Positions 19,106-27,713 of a stretch of 64,000 bases of DNA are shown piece by piece. The notes beneath the pieces were generated by a model. That model ran no database searches. It was not told where the DNA came from and saw only the letters and a program-made list of their open reading frames with translations. The DNA lies in assembly GCF_002979755.1 (NCBI RefSeq), contig NZ_PCPP01000001.1, positions 218,665-282,664 of the forward strand. The letters run 5' to 3'. The stretch comes from Chryseobacterium culicis (GTDB taxonomy: Bacteria > Bacteroidota > Bacteroidia > Flavobacteriales > Weeksellaceae). Position 1 is the first letter of the stretch, and every line of letters begins with the position of its first letter. Made by a program: the position numbers and the translations under genes.

Positions 19106-19687
19106 ATGGACAAATCATCACTTAACATTTACTTTCATTCTCTATTCAGTATTGAAAAAGAAGTGGTTGAAAAAATCACTGAAAAATTTAATTGCTTTGA
19201 ATTGAAAGCCCATACAATTTTGCTGGATAAAGATGCTATCAGTACCAAAACCTATTTTCTTGAAAAAGGCTATGTCCGCTCGTATATACTGAATGAAGAT
19301 AATGAGGAGATTACCACCAATATTTATAAAGCTCCCTGCTTCGTTAATGATTTTTTATCCTTTTTCAGACAGCAGCCTACCAAAGAAATATATCAAACTG
19401 TTACAGACTGTATTTTCTGGGAAACAGGATTGGAAAATGTACAGCATAATTTCCATAATATTCCCGAATTCAGGGAGTTTAGCCGGCTTCTTTTTGTCCT
19501 TAATTATTATAATATTCATGACAGACTGATTGAAATGGCCAGTCAGAAAGCAGGCACAAGATATTTCAATCTGATGAAGAAGGATCCCGATATTTTTCAG
19601 CATGTCCCTTTGAAGGTAATTGCTTCTTATTTAGGAATTAAAGACAGCTCACTGAGCAGGATCCGAAGGGACATTCACAAACTGTAA
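19106..19687 (+). CDS. Crp/Fnr family transcriptional regulator
   Basis: A 193-residue protein with a cyclic nucleotide-binding-like beta roll over about residues 25-115 (ILLDKDAISTKTYFLEKGYVRSY) and a C-terminal winged helix (HVPLKVIASYLGIKDSSLSRIRRDI). This short form, with HTH ending at the C-terminus, is very common in Flavobacteriia, and the consensus phosphate-binding residues of true cAMP receptors are not evident, so the ligand is unknown. It lies between a methyltransferase and a ketopantoate reductase-like gene, all on the plus strand, with gaps of 76 and 63 bases. Confidence 0.9.
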   Translation: MDKSSLNIYFHSLFSIEKEVVEKITEKFNCFELKAHTILLDKDAISTKTYFLEKGYVRSYILNEDNEEITTNIYKAPCFVNDFLSFFRQQPTKEIYQTVTDCIFWETGLENVQHNFHNIPEFREFSRLLFVLNYYNIHDRLIEMASQKAGTRYFNLMKKDPDIFQHVPLKVIASYLGIKDSSLSRIRRDIHKL

Positions 19688-19750
19688 TTTCTTTTCATTT
19701 GTCAAGTGATAGTTCAGAAATGATCACTGATCTTTGTTTAAAAATAATTC

Positions 19751-20686
19751 ATGAACAAAAAACATATTGTAGTAGTAGGATTGGGCGGTGTAGGCGGTTA
19801 TTTTGGATTTAAAATCAATCAGACTAATGAAACTTTCCGGAAATATACCGTTTCCTTTGTTGCCCGTGGAGAAACTTGTGAGAAAGTAAAAGATAACGGA
19901 TTGACTTTGCTGTCTCCTGAACATGCTAATCCGAAGACTCATCCTGATACCATTGTACAGAACATCAGTGAGATTGAAAATCCTGATCTGATATTAATTT
20001 GTGTAAAAGAATATGACCTTGAAAATGTATGTAAGCAGTTGCTATCGGTTATCAACAAAGATACGATCTTGCTTCCGATGATGAACGGAGCAGATATCTA
20101 TGACAGAATACGTACCGTTATTCCGGATCATACCATTCTTCCAACCTGCATTTATGTAGCTTCTCATATTAAAGAGAGAGGAATTGTAGAGCATAAAGGG
20201 AAAGCCGGGAAAATGATTGTTGGTAGAGATCCTGAGCATTTTTCCACTCCAGTGGAATGGGTTACAGACCTTTTGAGGGAAAGTAAAATTGACTTTGATT
20301 TCAAGGATAATTCATTAACGGATATCTGGACAAAATTTATTTTTATTGCCAGTTTCGGATTGGTGACGGCAAAGCATAATTCATCCATCGGAACTGTATG
20401 TACGGACGAGCAACAGAAGAAGGAAGCGACTGAAATTATGAAAGAAATACAACAGATTGCTGCTAAAAAAGAAATCTATCTTCAGGAAGATATCATTGAT
20501 AAAACATTTGAAAAAGCGTCTACATTTCCTTTTGAAACGCCTACTTCCTTACAGCTTGATATCCATTCTGGAAAGAAGGATAACGAACTGGAACTATTTG
20601 CAGGTGCCGTATTGAAATATGGTGCTGAAACAGGTGTTGAAACTTCTTTTACTCAGAAAATCTACACTGATATTACTGCAAAATAA
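19751..20686 (+). CDS. Ketopantoate reductase family protein
   Basis: A 311-residue NAD(P)-dependent oxidoreductase of the PanE/ApbA family, which reduces 2-dehydropantoate to pantoate. The dinucleotide motif is GLGGVGGYFG at residues 10-19, followed by the cofactor region FVARGE and LICVKEYDLE. The substrate-binding Asn is probably in MMNGAD and the C-terminal helical domain contains the conserved W-x-K-F segment (DIWTKFIFIAS). PanE homologs are often present in several copies with other substrates, and no pantothenate genes are nearby, so I do not assign panE. Confidence 0.85.
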   Translation: MNKKHIVVVGLGGVGGYFGFKINQTNETFRKYTVSFVARGETCEKVKDNGLTLLSPEHANPKTHPDTIVQNISEIENPDLILICVKEYDLENVCKQLLSVINKDTILLPMMNGADIYDRIRTVIPDHTILPTCIYVASHIKERGIVEHKGKAGKMIVGRDPEHFSTPVEWVTDLLRESKIDFDFKDNSLTDIWTKFIFIASFGLVTAKHNSSIGTVCTDEQQKKEATEIMKEIQQIAAKKEIYLQEDIIDKTFEKASTFPFETPTSLQLDIHSGKKDNELELFAGAVLKYGAETGVETSFTQKIYTDITAK

Positions 20687-20742
20687 GTTTTGGCTAAAGC
20701 CGAAAGAAAAAGAAATATAAGAAGGCGGGTTAAAACCCGCCT
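20687..20742. terminator. Two hairpins between convergent genes
   Basis: The first hairpin is TTTTGGCT-AA-AGCCGAAA at about 20687-20706. The second is AGGCGGGTT-AA-AACCCGCCT at 20723-20742, a perfect 9-bp stem. They lie between convergent genes and probably end both transcripts, although T tracts are weak. The pair also looks like a dispersed intergenic repeat. Confidence 0.6.
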
Positions 20743-20776
20743 CTATTGAAAATTAAATATAAAAGATAGAAATTTA

Positions 20777-21202
<426 letters not shown>

Positions 21203-21271
21203 TTACAGCAGTTCAACACTGTTCTTTGAAAATAAGCAGCATAAAGTGTGCTAATTTTTAATTTTAACTCA

Positions 21272-21595
21272 TTAATCTACAGCAATTTTTACTGACAGTC
21301 CATCCATTTGGGCAGTCAGATGAATCTGGCAGGCTAATCTGCTGGTTGTATTGGAGGTAAACAGTTCTGATAACAGAGCTTCCTCAATATCATTTTTTTC
21401 AGGAAGAGGGATGGCTTCACTGAGAATAAAACAATGACAGGTGGCACACATGGCCATTCCTCCACACATAGCTTCCATGGGTAATTCGTAAGCCTTGCAG
21501 ATATCTTTAAGCGTAAGTCCCATTTCTAAAGGACATAATAATGTATGAGTATTACCGTTTTGGTCGATAACAGTAATGGTAATTTCATTCTCCAT
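21272..21595 (-). CDS. [2Fe-2S] ferredoxin, adrenodoxin type
   Basis: A 107-residue ferredoxin. The cluster ligands are in CGGMAMCATC, that is C-x5-C-x2-C, with the fourth Cys in LACQIHLT about 35 residues later. This spacing marks the adrenodoxin/bacterial-type fold rather than the plant type. An extra Cys follows in CHCF. It passes single electrons, most likely from the TrxR-like reductase encoded just upstream (gap 5 bases). It is the last gene before a terminator and so the end of the main sod operon. The physiological electron acceptor is not identifiable; the 4Fe-4S ferredoxin and DUF2480 protein are candidates. Confidence 0.93.
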   Translation of the reverse strand: MENEITITVIDQNGNTHTLLCPLEMGLTLKDICKAYELPMEAMCGGMAMCATCHCFILSEAIPLPEKNDIEEALLSELFTSNTTSRLACQIHLTAQMDGLSVKIAVD

Positions 21596-21600
21596 AATCC

Positions 21601-22653
21601 TTAGTCAATAGTAGCTACTACCTGTTTTTCTGCTTGTTTTTTAGTGCCGTCAAAGCCTTCAATTCCACTTACCGTTGTATATTTTAGTACAAATTTTTTA
21701 TTGGGATTTAAACGTTGATAGATACTTTGGCAGGCAATGGCTGCTTCATGGAACCCGCACAGAATCAGTTTCATTTTATAAGGATAGGTATTGATATCTC
21801 CTACAGCATACACCCCTGGAATATTTGTTTGAAAGTCAGTGCTGTTGTCTACTTTTATCGCATTCTTTTCCAGTTCAAGTCCCCAATCAGCCAAAGGACC
21901 TAATTTGGGAACCAACCCGAACAGAGGAATAAAATAATCTGTTTCAATGGCTTGAATGGTTCCTTCTTTTTCAATAAATATTTTTGTTAAATGATTTTCT
22001 CCTTCTACAGCTACCACTTCTGCCGGGGTAATCAGGTTGATTTTTCCATCCTGCTTTAATTTTTTTACCTTTTCAACAGAATCCAGAGCTCCGCGGAATT
22101 CATTCCTTCTGTGAATAAGAGTAACAGACGAAGCTATTTCAGCAAGATGAATCGTCCAGTCCAGTGCAGAATCCCCACCTCCGGCAATGACAATATGTTT
22201 TCCGGTATAATCCTCCGGTCTTTTGATAAAATAACTGACGCCGCGTTCCTCAAAATCAGAAATATTTTCAATAGGTGGTTTTTTAGGCTCAAAACTTCCC
22301 AGACCTCCGGCTATAATAACGGCTTTCGCTCTGTGTTTTGTTCCTTTATCAGTAATCACTTCAAAAAGATTTTCTTCCAGTTTGAGAAGATGTATTGCTG
22401 TTTCATTAAATGTAAAGCCCGGCTCAAACTGTTTAATCTGCTCATAAAGATTATCGATGAGTTCTCCGGCCAGTACACTGGGAAATCCGGGAATATCAAA
22501 AATAGGTTTCTTGGGATACAGTTCTGATAACTGGCCTCCCATCTGCGGCAGTGCATCTATAATATGGCAGCGCATTTTGAGAAGGCCGGCTTCAAATACC
22601 GTAAATAACCCTGCAGGGCCGGCACCAATGATCAGTATATCTGTTTCTATCAT
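21601..22653 (-). CDS. Thioredoxin reductase-like ferredoxin-NADP reductase
   Basis: A 350-residue flavoprotein. The FAD motif GAGPAG is at residues 10-15, the NADPH motif in IAGGGDSALDW, and the FAD-closing motif GVYAVGDINTYPYK. The CxxC redox pair of true thioredoxin reductases is absent from the NADPH domain, and the C-terminal extension (KKFVLKYTTVSGIEGFDGTK) is the one found in TrxR-like FNRs (YumC type). It should reduce a ferredoxin with NADPH, and the adjacent [2Fe-2S] ferredoxin is the obvious partner. The start is 1 base from the end of the FMN reductase gene, indicating translational coupling. Confidence 0.93.
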   Translation of the reverse strand: MIETDILIIGAGPAGLFTVFEAGLLKMRCHIIDALPQMGGQLSELYPKKPIFDIPGFPSVLAGELIDNLYEQIKQFEPGFTFNETAIHLLKLEENLFEVITDKGTKHRAKAVIIAGGLGSFEPKKPPIENISDFEERGVSYFIKRPEDYTGKHIVIAGGGDSALDWTIHLAEIASSVTLIHRRNEFRGALDSVEKVKKLKQDGKINLITPAEVVAVEGENHLTKIFIEKEGTIQAIETDYFIPLFGLVPKLGPLADWGLELEKNAIKVDNSTDFQTNIPGVYAVGDINTYPYKMKLILCGFHEAAIACQSIYQRLNPNKKFVLKYTTVSGIEGFDGTKKQAEKQVVATID

Positions 22654-22654
22654 G

Positions 22655-23224
22655 TTATGAATGGTTTATAGTCGTTTTTTCTATTTTTTTGGAGGTAGCA
22701 ATGCTGATCAGTTTATCAAACTTACCAGCGTAGAGAGCTGAAATTTCAGTGGATTGATCAGTAGCAAATAATGATGATCTTACAATAGGAACACTGAAAG
22801 GTAATGGCCATGCACGCAATGATTTGGCAATAGAATCCATAGCATTGATTCCCTGCATCGCCTGCAGACCATCTGCCCAGCATACCAACCCCACAGTTTT
22901 ATCTGTAAGATAAGGTTCATACCTGTTGGCGGTCACTTCCAGCCAGTCCAGGCAGTTTTTCATCACTCCCGGAATACTTCCGTGATAAAGAGGAGCCAGC
23001 CAGATGTGCAGATCTGCATCAGTGAACATCTGAGTCATGCGTTCTACCGCCAAAGGGGTTTTGGTAAGGGTAACATCGAATAAAGGAATGCCGGAATCAG
23101 CCAGTGTAAAAATATCTGTTTGAATTCCCAGTATTTTCAGCTGTTCTGAAAAATACTCTGAAATCAGTCCGGAAGTAGATAAGGCTCTTCTTTCCAGTGA
23201 TCCGTTGAATATGATTGCTTTCAT
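22655..23224 (-). CDS. NADPH-dependent FMN reductase family protein
   Basis: A 189-residue flavodoxin-fold protein. The FMN phosphate loop is near FNGSLERRALSTSGL, followed by WLAPLYHGSIPGVMKNCLDWLE, the signature of the NADPH-dependent FMN reductase/azoreductase family. It should reduce FMN or a small acceptor with NADPH. It is 4 bases after the DUF2480 gene and 1 base before the ferredoxin reductase gene, so it belongs to the sod operon. In this setting it may supply reduced flavin or reduce quinones or iron under oxidative stress; that role is inference. Confidence 0.9.
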   Translation of the reverse strand: MKAIIFNGSLERRALSTSGLISEYFSEQLKILGIQTDIFTLADSGIPLFDVTLTKTPLAVERMTQMFTDADLHIWLAPLYHGSIPGVMKNCLDWLEVTANRYEPYLTDKTVGLVCWADGLQAMQGINAMDSIAKSLRAWPLPFSVPIVRSSLFATDQSTEISALYAGKFDKLISIATSKKIEKTTINHS

Positions 23225-23228
23225 TTTT

Positions 23229-23729
23229 TTATTGTTTAAAAATTACTTTGGGTAATCCTATTTCGCCATACATCAGTGTCTTAACCAAAGGTTTCAATAA
23301 TCCTGCAGCTAGTAAATAAAGTGAAGGATCATGATGGGTACTGGCCCGAACAACCACTTTCTGATTTCTATACTGTTTCAGATCTGCGTAGATGAGACGG
23401 CGTTTCCAGAGATCGAGCAGAATTGCTTCGGCATCATTTAAATCCACATAAGAAGCATAAGGCGAAAGTTTTTCCATAATGAACATGTAAGCCCAGGGCG
23501 GAATAATGGCATCCGTAGAGCAGGTAATGCCTACTGCTTTTTCGTTGTATACAGAAAAATCTACCGCAGCAATTGATTCTTTAAACTCTTTTTCCTTAAC
23601 AATCATTCCCATGAAAAGGTACTCTTTGATATCCAGTTCTACAATCTCCGTAGTAGGTTTATAGTCTGAAAGGTCAAGGGCAATAATGCCGGAAGCCTTT
23701 GCTTTATTGATAAAATTTTCCTCAGTCAT
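23229..23729 (-). CDS. DUF2480 family protein
   Basis: A 166-residue protein of the Bacteroidota-specific family DUF2480, recognised from IALDLSDYKPTTEIVELDIKEY, the Trp/Pro block IIPPWAYMFIMEKL and the C-terminal GEIGLPKVIFK. No function is established that I know of. There is no signal peptide or membrane segment. The only Cys is in GITCSTDAI, so it does not look like a classical Fe-S binder. It is 21 bases after the superoxide dismutase gene and 4 bases before the FMN reductase gene, which ties it to an oxidative or iron stress operon. Confidence 0.85.
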   Translation of the reverse strand: MTEENFINKAKASGIIALDLSDYKPTTEIVELDIKEYLFMGMIVKEKEFKESIAAVDFSVYNEKAVGITCSTDAIIPPWAYMFIMEKLSPYASYVDLNDAEAILLDLWKRRLIYADLKQYRNQKVVVRASTHHDPSLYLLAAGLLKPLVKTLMYGEIGLPKVIFKQ

Positions 23730-23750
23730 AGTTTGTTTATTTTGTGTTGA

Positions 23751-24377
23751 TTATCTTACTTTTGATAAAGCTTCTTCGTATTTTTTCTCCACGGAAGACC
23801 AATCCAGTACAGACCAGAAAGCATCCAGATAATCTGCCCTTTTATTCTGATAGTTCAGATAATAGGCGTGCTCCCATACATCTATTCCAAGAATCGGAAA
23901 ACCTCTGTTCATGGAAAGAATATCCATCATCGGGTTATCCTGATTAGGGGTAGAGCTGATGGCCAGAGATCCGTTGAATTTTACAAAAAGCCATACCCAT
24001 CCGGAACCAAACTGCGCCAAACCGGTTTTTTTCATTTCTGCTTTAAGGTTCTCAAGACTTCCGAAAGTGGCTGTGATATCATCATGAAGCATACCTTCTG
24101 GATTTAGCTTGGGTTGAGAAGAAAGGATTTCCCAGAATAAAGAATGATTATAATGACCGCCACCATTATTTCTTACAGCAGGACTGTACTCGCTAATTCT
24201 TTGAAGCAGTGAATCAAGGTCGGGATTGATTTCATTGGTTTGTGCCAGTGCAGCATTCAGATTATCTACATAAGCCTGATGATGTTTCTGATGGTGAATT
24301 GTCATTGTTTCTGTATCTATAAAAGGTGCCAAAGCATCATAAGCATAAGGTAATTGGGGTAATGTAAATGGGTTCAT
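23751..24377 (-). CDS. Superoxide dismutase (Fe/Mn family)
   Basis: A 208-residue cytoplasmic enzyme converting superoxide to oxygen and hydrogen peroxide. The metal ligands are His28 (TIHHQKHH), His78 (GGHYNHSLFW), and the Asp and His of DVWEHAYYLNYQNKR. GSGWVWL forms part of the core. The NGGGHYNH block is more common in Mn-type enzymes, but metal specificity cannot be decided from sequence. It is the first gene of a tight operon. Its promoter (24406-24436) has a -33 element inside the palindrome proposed as the SufR-like operator, so regulation by iron-sulfur status is predicted. Confidence 0.96.
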   Translation of the reverse strand: MNPFTLPQLPYAYDALAPFIDTETMTIHHQKHHQAYVDNLNAALAQTNEINPDLDSLLQRISEYSPAVRNNGGGHYNHSLFWEILSSQPKLNPEGMLHDDITATFGSLENLKAEMKKTGLAQFGSGWVWLFVKFNGSLAISSTPNQDNPMMDILSMNRGFPILGIDVWEHAYYLNYQNKRADYLDAFWSVLDWSSVEKKYEEALSKVR

Positions 24378-24405
24378 CGTATTTATTTTTTTGATTAATG
24401 TATGA

Positions 24406-24436
24406 CAAAGGTAGAAATATATTTTAATAAAACAAC
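24406..24436 (-). promoter_or_regulatory. Promoter of the sod operon
   Basis: Read on the minus strand: GTTG at 24436-24433, 19 bases, then TACCTTTG at 24413-24406. This matches the Bacteroidota promoter consensus. The start would be about 20 bases before the SOD ATG. The -33 GTTG is one half of the operator palindrome. Confidence 0.8.
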
Positions 24437-24453
24437 TTTTAGGTTGTTTTATT
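24426..24453. promoter_or_regulatory. High-affinity operator candidate for SufR-like regulator
   Basis: AATAAAACAAC, six bases, GTTGTTTTATT: a perfect 11-bp inverted repeat containing CAAC-N6-GTTG, the form I recall for the cyanobacterial SufR operator. It overlaps the -33 element of the sod promoter. Confidence 0.75.
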
Positions 24454-24529
24454 GATTCTGTAGTTTGAAAACATAATATCTTGTAAATGTTTGTTTTAAG
24501 CTTTATTTTTTAAGGTTATAGAAAATGAC

Positions 24530-24537
24530 TATATTTG
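24530..24537 (+). promoter_or_regulatory. -7 element of the regulator gene
   Basis: TATATTTG fits TAnnTTTG on the plus strand. No clear TTTG was found at the expected -33 distance. Transcription would begin just before the second operator. Confidence 0.55.
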
Positions 24538-24546
24538 TTGTTGAAA

Positions 24547-24567
24547 AATAAAACAACCTAAACATTG
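24547..24567. promoter_or_regulatory. Second, imperfect operator candidate
   Basis: The same 11-base arm AATAAAACAAC, six bases, then ATTG in place of GTTG. It lies between the predicted start of transcription and the regulator ATG at 24572, suggesting autoregulation. Confidence 0.65.
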
Positions 24568-24571
24568 TCAA

Positions 24572-25192
24572 ATGAAGAAGCCGGCTGCGGATCGTATTCT
24601 GATGTTTTTAAAGATGAGAGGTGAAGCTACATCGCTTCTTATTGCTGAAGAGCTTTCGATCACTAAAGAAGGGGCTAGAAAGCATTTACTGAACCTTGCT
24701 CACGAAGGATTGATCCGGTCTTCGGTGAAGAGCGAAGGCGTAGGCCGTCCATCTACTTACTATACCCTCACAGAGAAAGGATTGTCTCAATTTCCGGATA
24801 CACATGCAGATGTGACGGTTCAGATTCTGAAGTCAGTGAAAAATCTTTTGGGTGACAATGCTTTGGACTTATTGATCAGTGACAGGGAAAAGAACACCCA
24901 TGAGCGGTATGAAAAAGTACTTTCTCACGCAAAATCTCTGGAACAGCGTCTTGAATCTCTCGCAAAAGTCCGTAGTGAAGAAGGCTATATGGCAGAATGG
25001 AAAAAAGAAGGCAAAGATTATTTTCTGATTGAAAACCATTGCCCCATATGTGCTGCGGCAACAGAATGTCAGGGGTTCTGCCGTGCCGAATTATCCAATT
25101 TTCAATCTTTGATCGGTAAGGATTACAAAGTGGAAAGAATAGATCATATCATTTCCGGAGGGCAGCGCTGTGTATATAAAATCAGCCAGTAA
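24572..25192 (+). CDS. SufR-like Fe-S transcriptional regulator
   Basis: A 206-residue regulator. An N-terminal DeoR-type winged helix covers about residues 4-70 (LLIAEELSITKEGARKHLLNL, then GVGRPSTYYTLTEKG). A helical linker follows. The C-terminal domain has Cys157, Cys160, Cys166, Cys170 and Cys200 in ENHCPICAAATECQGFC and GGQRCVYKI. The Cys157, Cys170 and Cys200 positions match the cluster-binding pattern of SufR, the iron-sulfur-sensing repressor of the suf operon in cyanobacteria. It is divergent from the sod/ferredoxin operon, with two palindromes in between. The simplest reading is a repressor of both genes that loses activity when its cluster is lost. The regulon here is redox genes, not sufBCDS. 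The cluster itself is inference. Confidence 0.87.
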   Translation: MKKPAADRILMFLKMRGEATSLLIAEELSITKEGARKHLLNLAHEGLIRSSVKSEGVGRPSTYYTLTEKGLSQFPDTHADVTVQILKSVKNLLGDNALDLLISDREKNTHERYEKVLSHAKSLEQRLESLAKVRSEEGYMAEWKKEGKDYFLIENHCPICAAATECQGFCRAELSNFQSLIGKDYKVERIDHIISGGQRCVYKISQ

Positions 25193-25228
25193 ATGATCAT
25201 TCATAACTAATAATTTATCATTCAGAAG

Positions 25229-25876
25229 ATGGCTTTAAAAGCAGTAATATTTGACATGGACGGTGTTCTGATAGACTCAGAAAAATTCTGGACACAGGCT
25301 GAACTTGATGTATTTTCATCCTATGGAGTGCAGGTTACAGAAGATCTTGCAGCACAAACCAAATATATGACCACTCAGGAAGTTACCGAATTCTGGTATG
25401 AAAGATTTCCCTGGGAAAATTTTGATGCATCCGATCTGGAACATAAAGTGGTAACAAGGGTGATCGAGATGATACAGGCCAAAGACTGTACAATGTCCGG
25501 TGTGCAGGAGTTTATTAAAAATCTTAAGACTAAAGAATATAAAATAGGGCTGGCAACCAATGCTCCTTTGCGTGTAGCACATGTTGTTCTTGAAAAACTT
25601 CAGGTTCGTGAATTGTTTGATACTATCCACTCATCAGAGTTTGAAACTCAGGGAAAACCTCATCCTGCAGTGTATCTCACTTCTGCAAAAAACCTTGGAG
25701 TTTCCCCGGAACACTGCATTGCTATTGAAGACAGCCACTCAGGATTAAAGGCTGCAAAAGAGGCCGGAATGCAGACCGTAATTTTTACGAATAATGATGA
25801 AAGCATAGATTCAAATCTTGCCGATTTTAAGATCCTGGACTTTAATACCGTTTTTCTGCCAGTATTTGGTGAATAG
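25229..25876 (+). CDS. HAD hydrolase, hexitol phosphatase (HxpB/YniC)-like
   Basis: A 215-residue HAD subfamily IA phosphatase. Motif I is FDMDGVLIDSE (nucleophile Asp9, acid Asp11), motif II the Thr/Asn of GLATNAPL, motif III the Lys of GKPHP, and motif IV IEDSHSG. The cap pattern (WTQAELDVFSSYGV and FWYERFPW) matches the E. coli 2-deoxyglucose-6-phosphatase/hexitol phosphatase HxpB better than beta-phosphoglucomutase. It follows the SufR-like gene by 36 bases and may share its transcript. The last two codons and the stop lie in the first unit of a GTGAATA heptamer run that leads into the long repeat array. Confidence 0.88.
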   Translation: MALKAVIFDMDGVLIDSEKFWTQAELDVFSSYGVQVTEDLAAQTKYMTTQEVTEFWYERFPWENFDASDLEHKVVTRVIEMIQAKDCTMSGVQEFIKNLKTKEYKIGLATNAPLRVAHVVLEKLQVRELFDTIHSSEFETQGKPHPAVYLTSAKNLGVSPEHCIAIEDSHSGLKAAKEAGMQTVIFTNNDESIDSNLADFKILDFNTVFLPVFGE

Positions 25877-25910
25877 TGAATAGTGAATAGTGAATAGTGA
25901 ATAGTGAATC
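25869..25910. repeat. GTGAATA heptamer run
   Basis: Five perfect GTGAATA units and a sixth ending in C. The first contains the stop codon of the HAD gene, and the last merges into the 84-bp array. Confidence 0.95.
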
Positions 25911-26826
25911 CGCTTCGCTGTGAATCTTGATAGACGTTATAAGATTGACTATTGACTGCACAGCAAATTGACCAATGACGTGAATAGTGAATCCGCTTCG
26001 CTGTGAATCTTGATAGACGTTATAAAATTGACGATTGACTGCACAACAGATTGACCAATGACGTGAAAAGATGAATCTGCTTCGCTGTGAATTTTGATAG
26101 ACGTTATAAAAATTGACTATTGACTGCGCAACAGATTGACCAATGACGTGAATAGTGAATCCGCTTCGCTGTGAATCTTGATAGACGTTATAAGATTGAC
26201 GATTGACTGCACAACAGATTGACCAATGACGTGAAAAGATGAATCCGCTTCGCTGTGAATCTTGATAGACGTTATAAAATTGACGATTGACTGCACAGCA
26301 AATTGACCAATGACGTGAATAGTGAATCTGCTACGCTGTGAATCTTGATAGCCGTTATAAAATTGACGATTGACTGCACAACAGATTGATCAATGACGTG
26401 AAAAGGTGAATCCGCTTCGCTGTGAATCTTGATAGACGTTATAAAAATTGACGATTGACTGCGCAACAGATTGACCAATGACGTGGAAAAGTGAATTCGC
26501 TTCGCTGCGAATTTTGATAGACGTTATAAAAATTGACTATTGACTGCGCAACAGATTGATCAATGACGTGAAAAGGTGAATCCGCTTCGCTGTGAATCTT
26601 AATAGACGTTATAAAAATTGACGATTGACTGCGCAGCAAATTGACCAATGACGTGAAAAGGTGAATCCGCTTCGCTGTGAATCTTGATAGACATTATAAA
26701 AATTGACGATTGACTGCGCAACAGATTGACCAATGACGTGAAAAGGTGAATCTGCTTCGCTGTGAATTTTGATAACTGTTATAAAAATTGATGATTGACT
26801 GCGTAGCAAATTGACCATTGACTTGC
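25904..26826. repeat. Eleven tandem 83-85 bp repeats
   Basis: The core CGCTTCGCTG or a one-base variant begins at 25911, 25994, 26078, 26162, 26246, 26329, 26413, 26498, 26583, 26668 and 26753, giving periods of 83 to 85 bases. Each unit continues with TGAATCTTGATAGACGTTATAA and then ATTGAC hexamers, usually three. Units 2, 4 and 6 carry GAATAGTGAAT at the joint, units 3 and 5 GAAAAGATGAAT, later ones GAAAAGGTGAAT, so the array has higher-order structure. It fills the gap between convergent HAD and sigma factor genes. Short minus-strand frames through it are repeats of the same DNA and are not credible genes. It is not CRISPR, since there are no unique spacers. Confidence 0.95.
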
Positions 26827-26857
26827 CCCCCCGAATCCCGAACCTCGCATCCCATTC

Positions 26858-27484
26858 TCAACATCTCGTCAACACCTCCATCAAAAGCAGGATAGAAACC
26901 AGTTTTTTTGACGACTGATACTCAGGGTTCAGCTGTTCACGGATTTCTCCCAACGCTTTACTTAATTTATTACTTACCGTCTTGTTGCTGATTCCCAGTG
27001 CTTCTGCGGTCTCATTCACAGACATATTTTTTCGGATTCTCATATCGTACACCTGCTGTTCCGTTGAAGGAAGCTGAGAAACCACTTCATCAATCATTAA
27101 TAACAGAGCACTGATCTCATTTTCCTCAAGGATTTCAAAGTAGTCTGTATCTGCTATTTCAATTTCATTGGGAATATCAAACTCGTCAATACTCAGAGTA
27201 GGGAGTACTTTTTTGTAGCTGTTATAAAAATCAATGATTCTGTAATGAAGGTGGCGGAGAAGGTAGCCTTTCGCACTTCCCGTATCATCGGTTTGTATCA
27301 CATCTGTATTCTCAAGAATCTTTATCCATAGGTTCTGAAGAATTTCCTCAGAGATTTCTTTATCCCGTGTTCTTACAAAAACAAAGCGATATAGACTATC
27401 CCAGTATCGGTCATACAGCAGCATAAATGCAGGGCGGTCGCCTGATTTTATTTTCTTTAATAATGTATAGTCTGTTGGGCTCAT
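26858..27484 (-). CDS. ECF-type RNA polymerase sigma factor
   Basis: A 208-residue sigma-70 family factor. Region 2 covers about residues 12-75 (FMLLYDRYWDSLYRFVFVRTRDKEISEEILQ is its typical core) and region 4 about 130-185 (LPSTEQQVYDMRIRKNMSVN, EALGISNKTVSNKLSKAL). It lacks region 3. This is the Bacteroidota SigW/FecI-like group that works with FecR anti-sigma proteins. A FecR gene lies 230 bases away but on the opposite strand, whereas the usual arrangement is sigma then FecR on one strand. A short C-terminal extension (SKKLVSILLLMEVL) is hydrophobic and might contact membrane or FecR. It likely drives the TonB receptor locus. Confidence 0.92.
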   Translation of the reverse strand: MSPTDYTLLKKIKSGDRPAFMLLYDRYWDSLYRFVFVRTRDKEISEEILQNLWIKILENTDVIQTDDTGSAKGYLLRHLHYRIIDFYNSYKKVLPTLSIDEFDIPNEIEIADTDYFEILEENEISALLLMIDEVVSQLPSTEQQVYDMRIRKNMSVNETAEALGISNKTVSNKLSKALGEIREQLNPEYQSSKKLVSILLLMEVLTRC

Positions 27485-27713
27485 ATTGTGTTACAAAATT
27501 ACCTAAAGGAAAATTAACTTTTTGTGAACTTTGGGTAGAGTAAGATTAAATATTTCTGAAAAACAGCCCTCAAATATGACATTAATGTTGAGTAAATGTG
27601 AAAAAGGGCGAAAATTATTAACAATCTGGTTGTAATGTGAATATAAGGTTAAGAATGCGCTGGGGAAGTTTTTCATTTTCACGGTCTTATAGATAGAAGT
27701 ATCAGTGAATACC

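Noticed and set aside
20687..20742. Attachment site or mobile element end
   Set aside because: Two simple hairpins between convergent genes, with no recombinase or direct repeats nearby; terminator or dispersed intergenic repeat is the simpler reading.
26272..26818. Chain of 60-70 residue minus-strand open frames with the repeated peptide MVNLLRSQSSIF
   Set aside because: They are translations of the 84-bp repeat units. The repeat length is not a constant multiple of three, and the frames break in every unit.
25904..26826. CRISPR array
   Set aside because: The units are tandem copies without unique spacers, and no cas gene is present.
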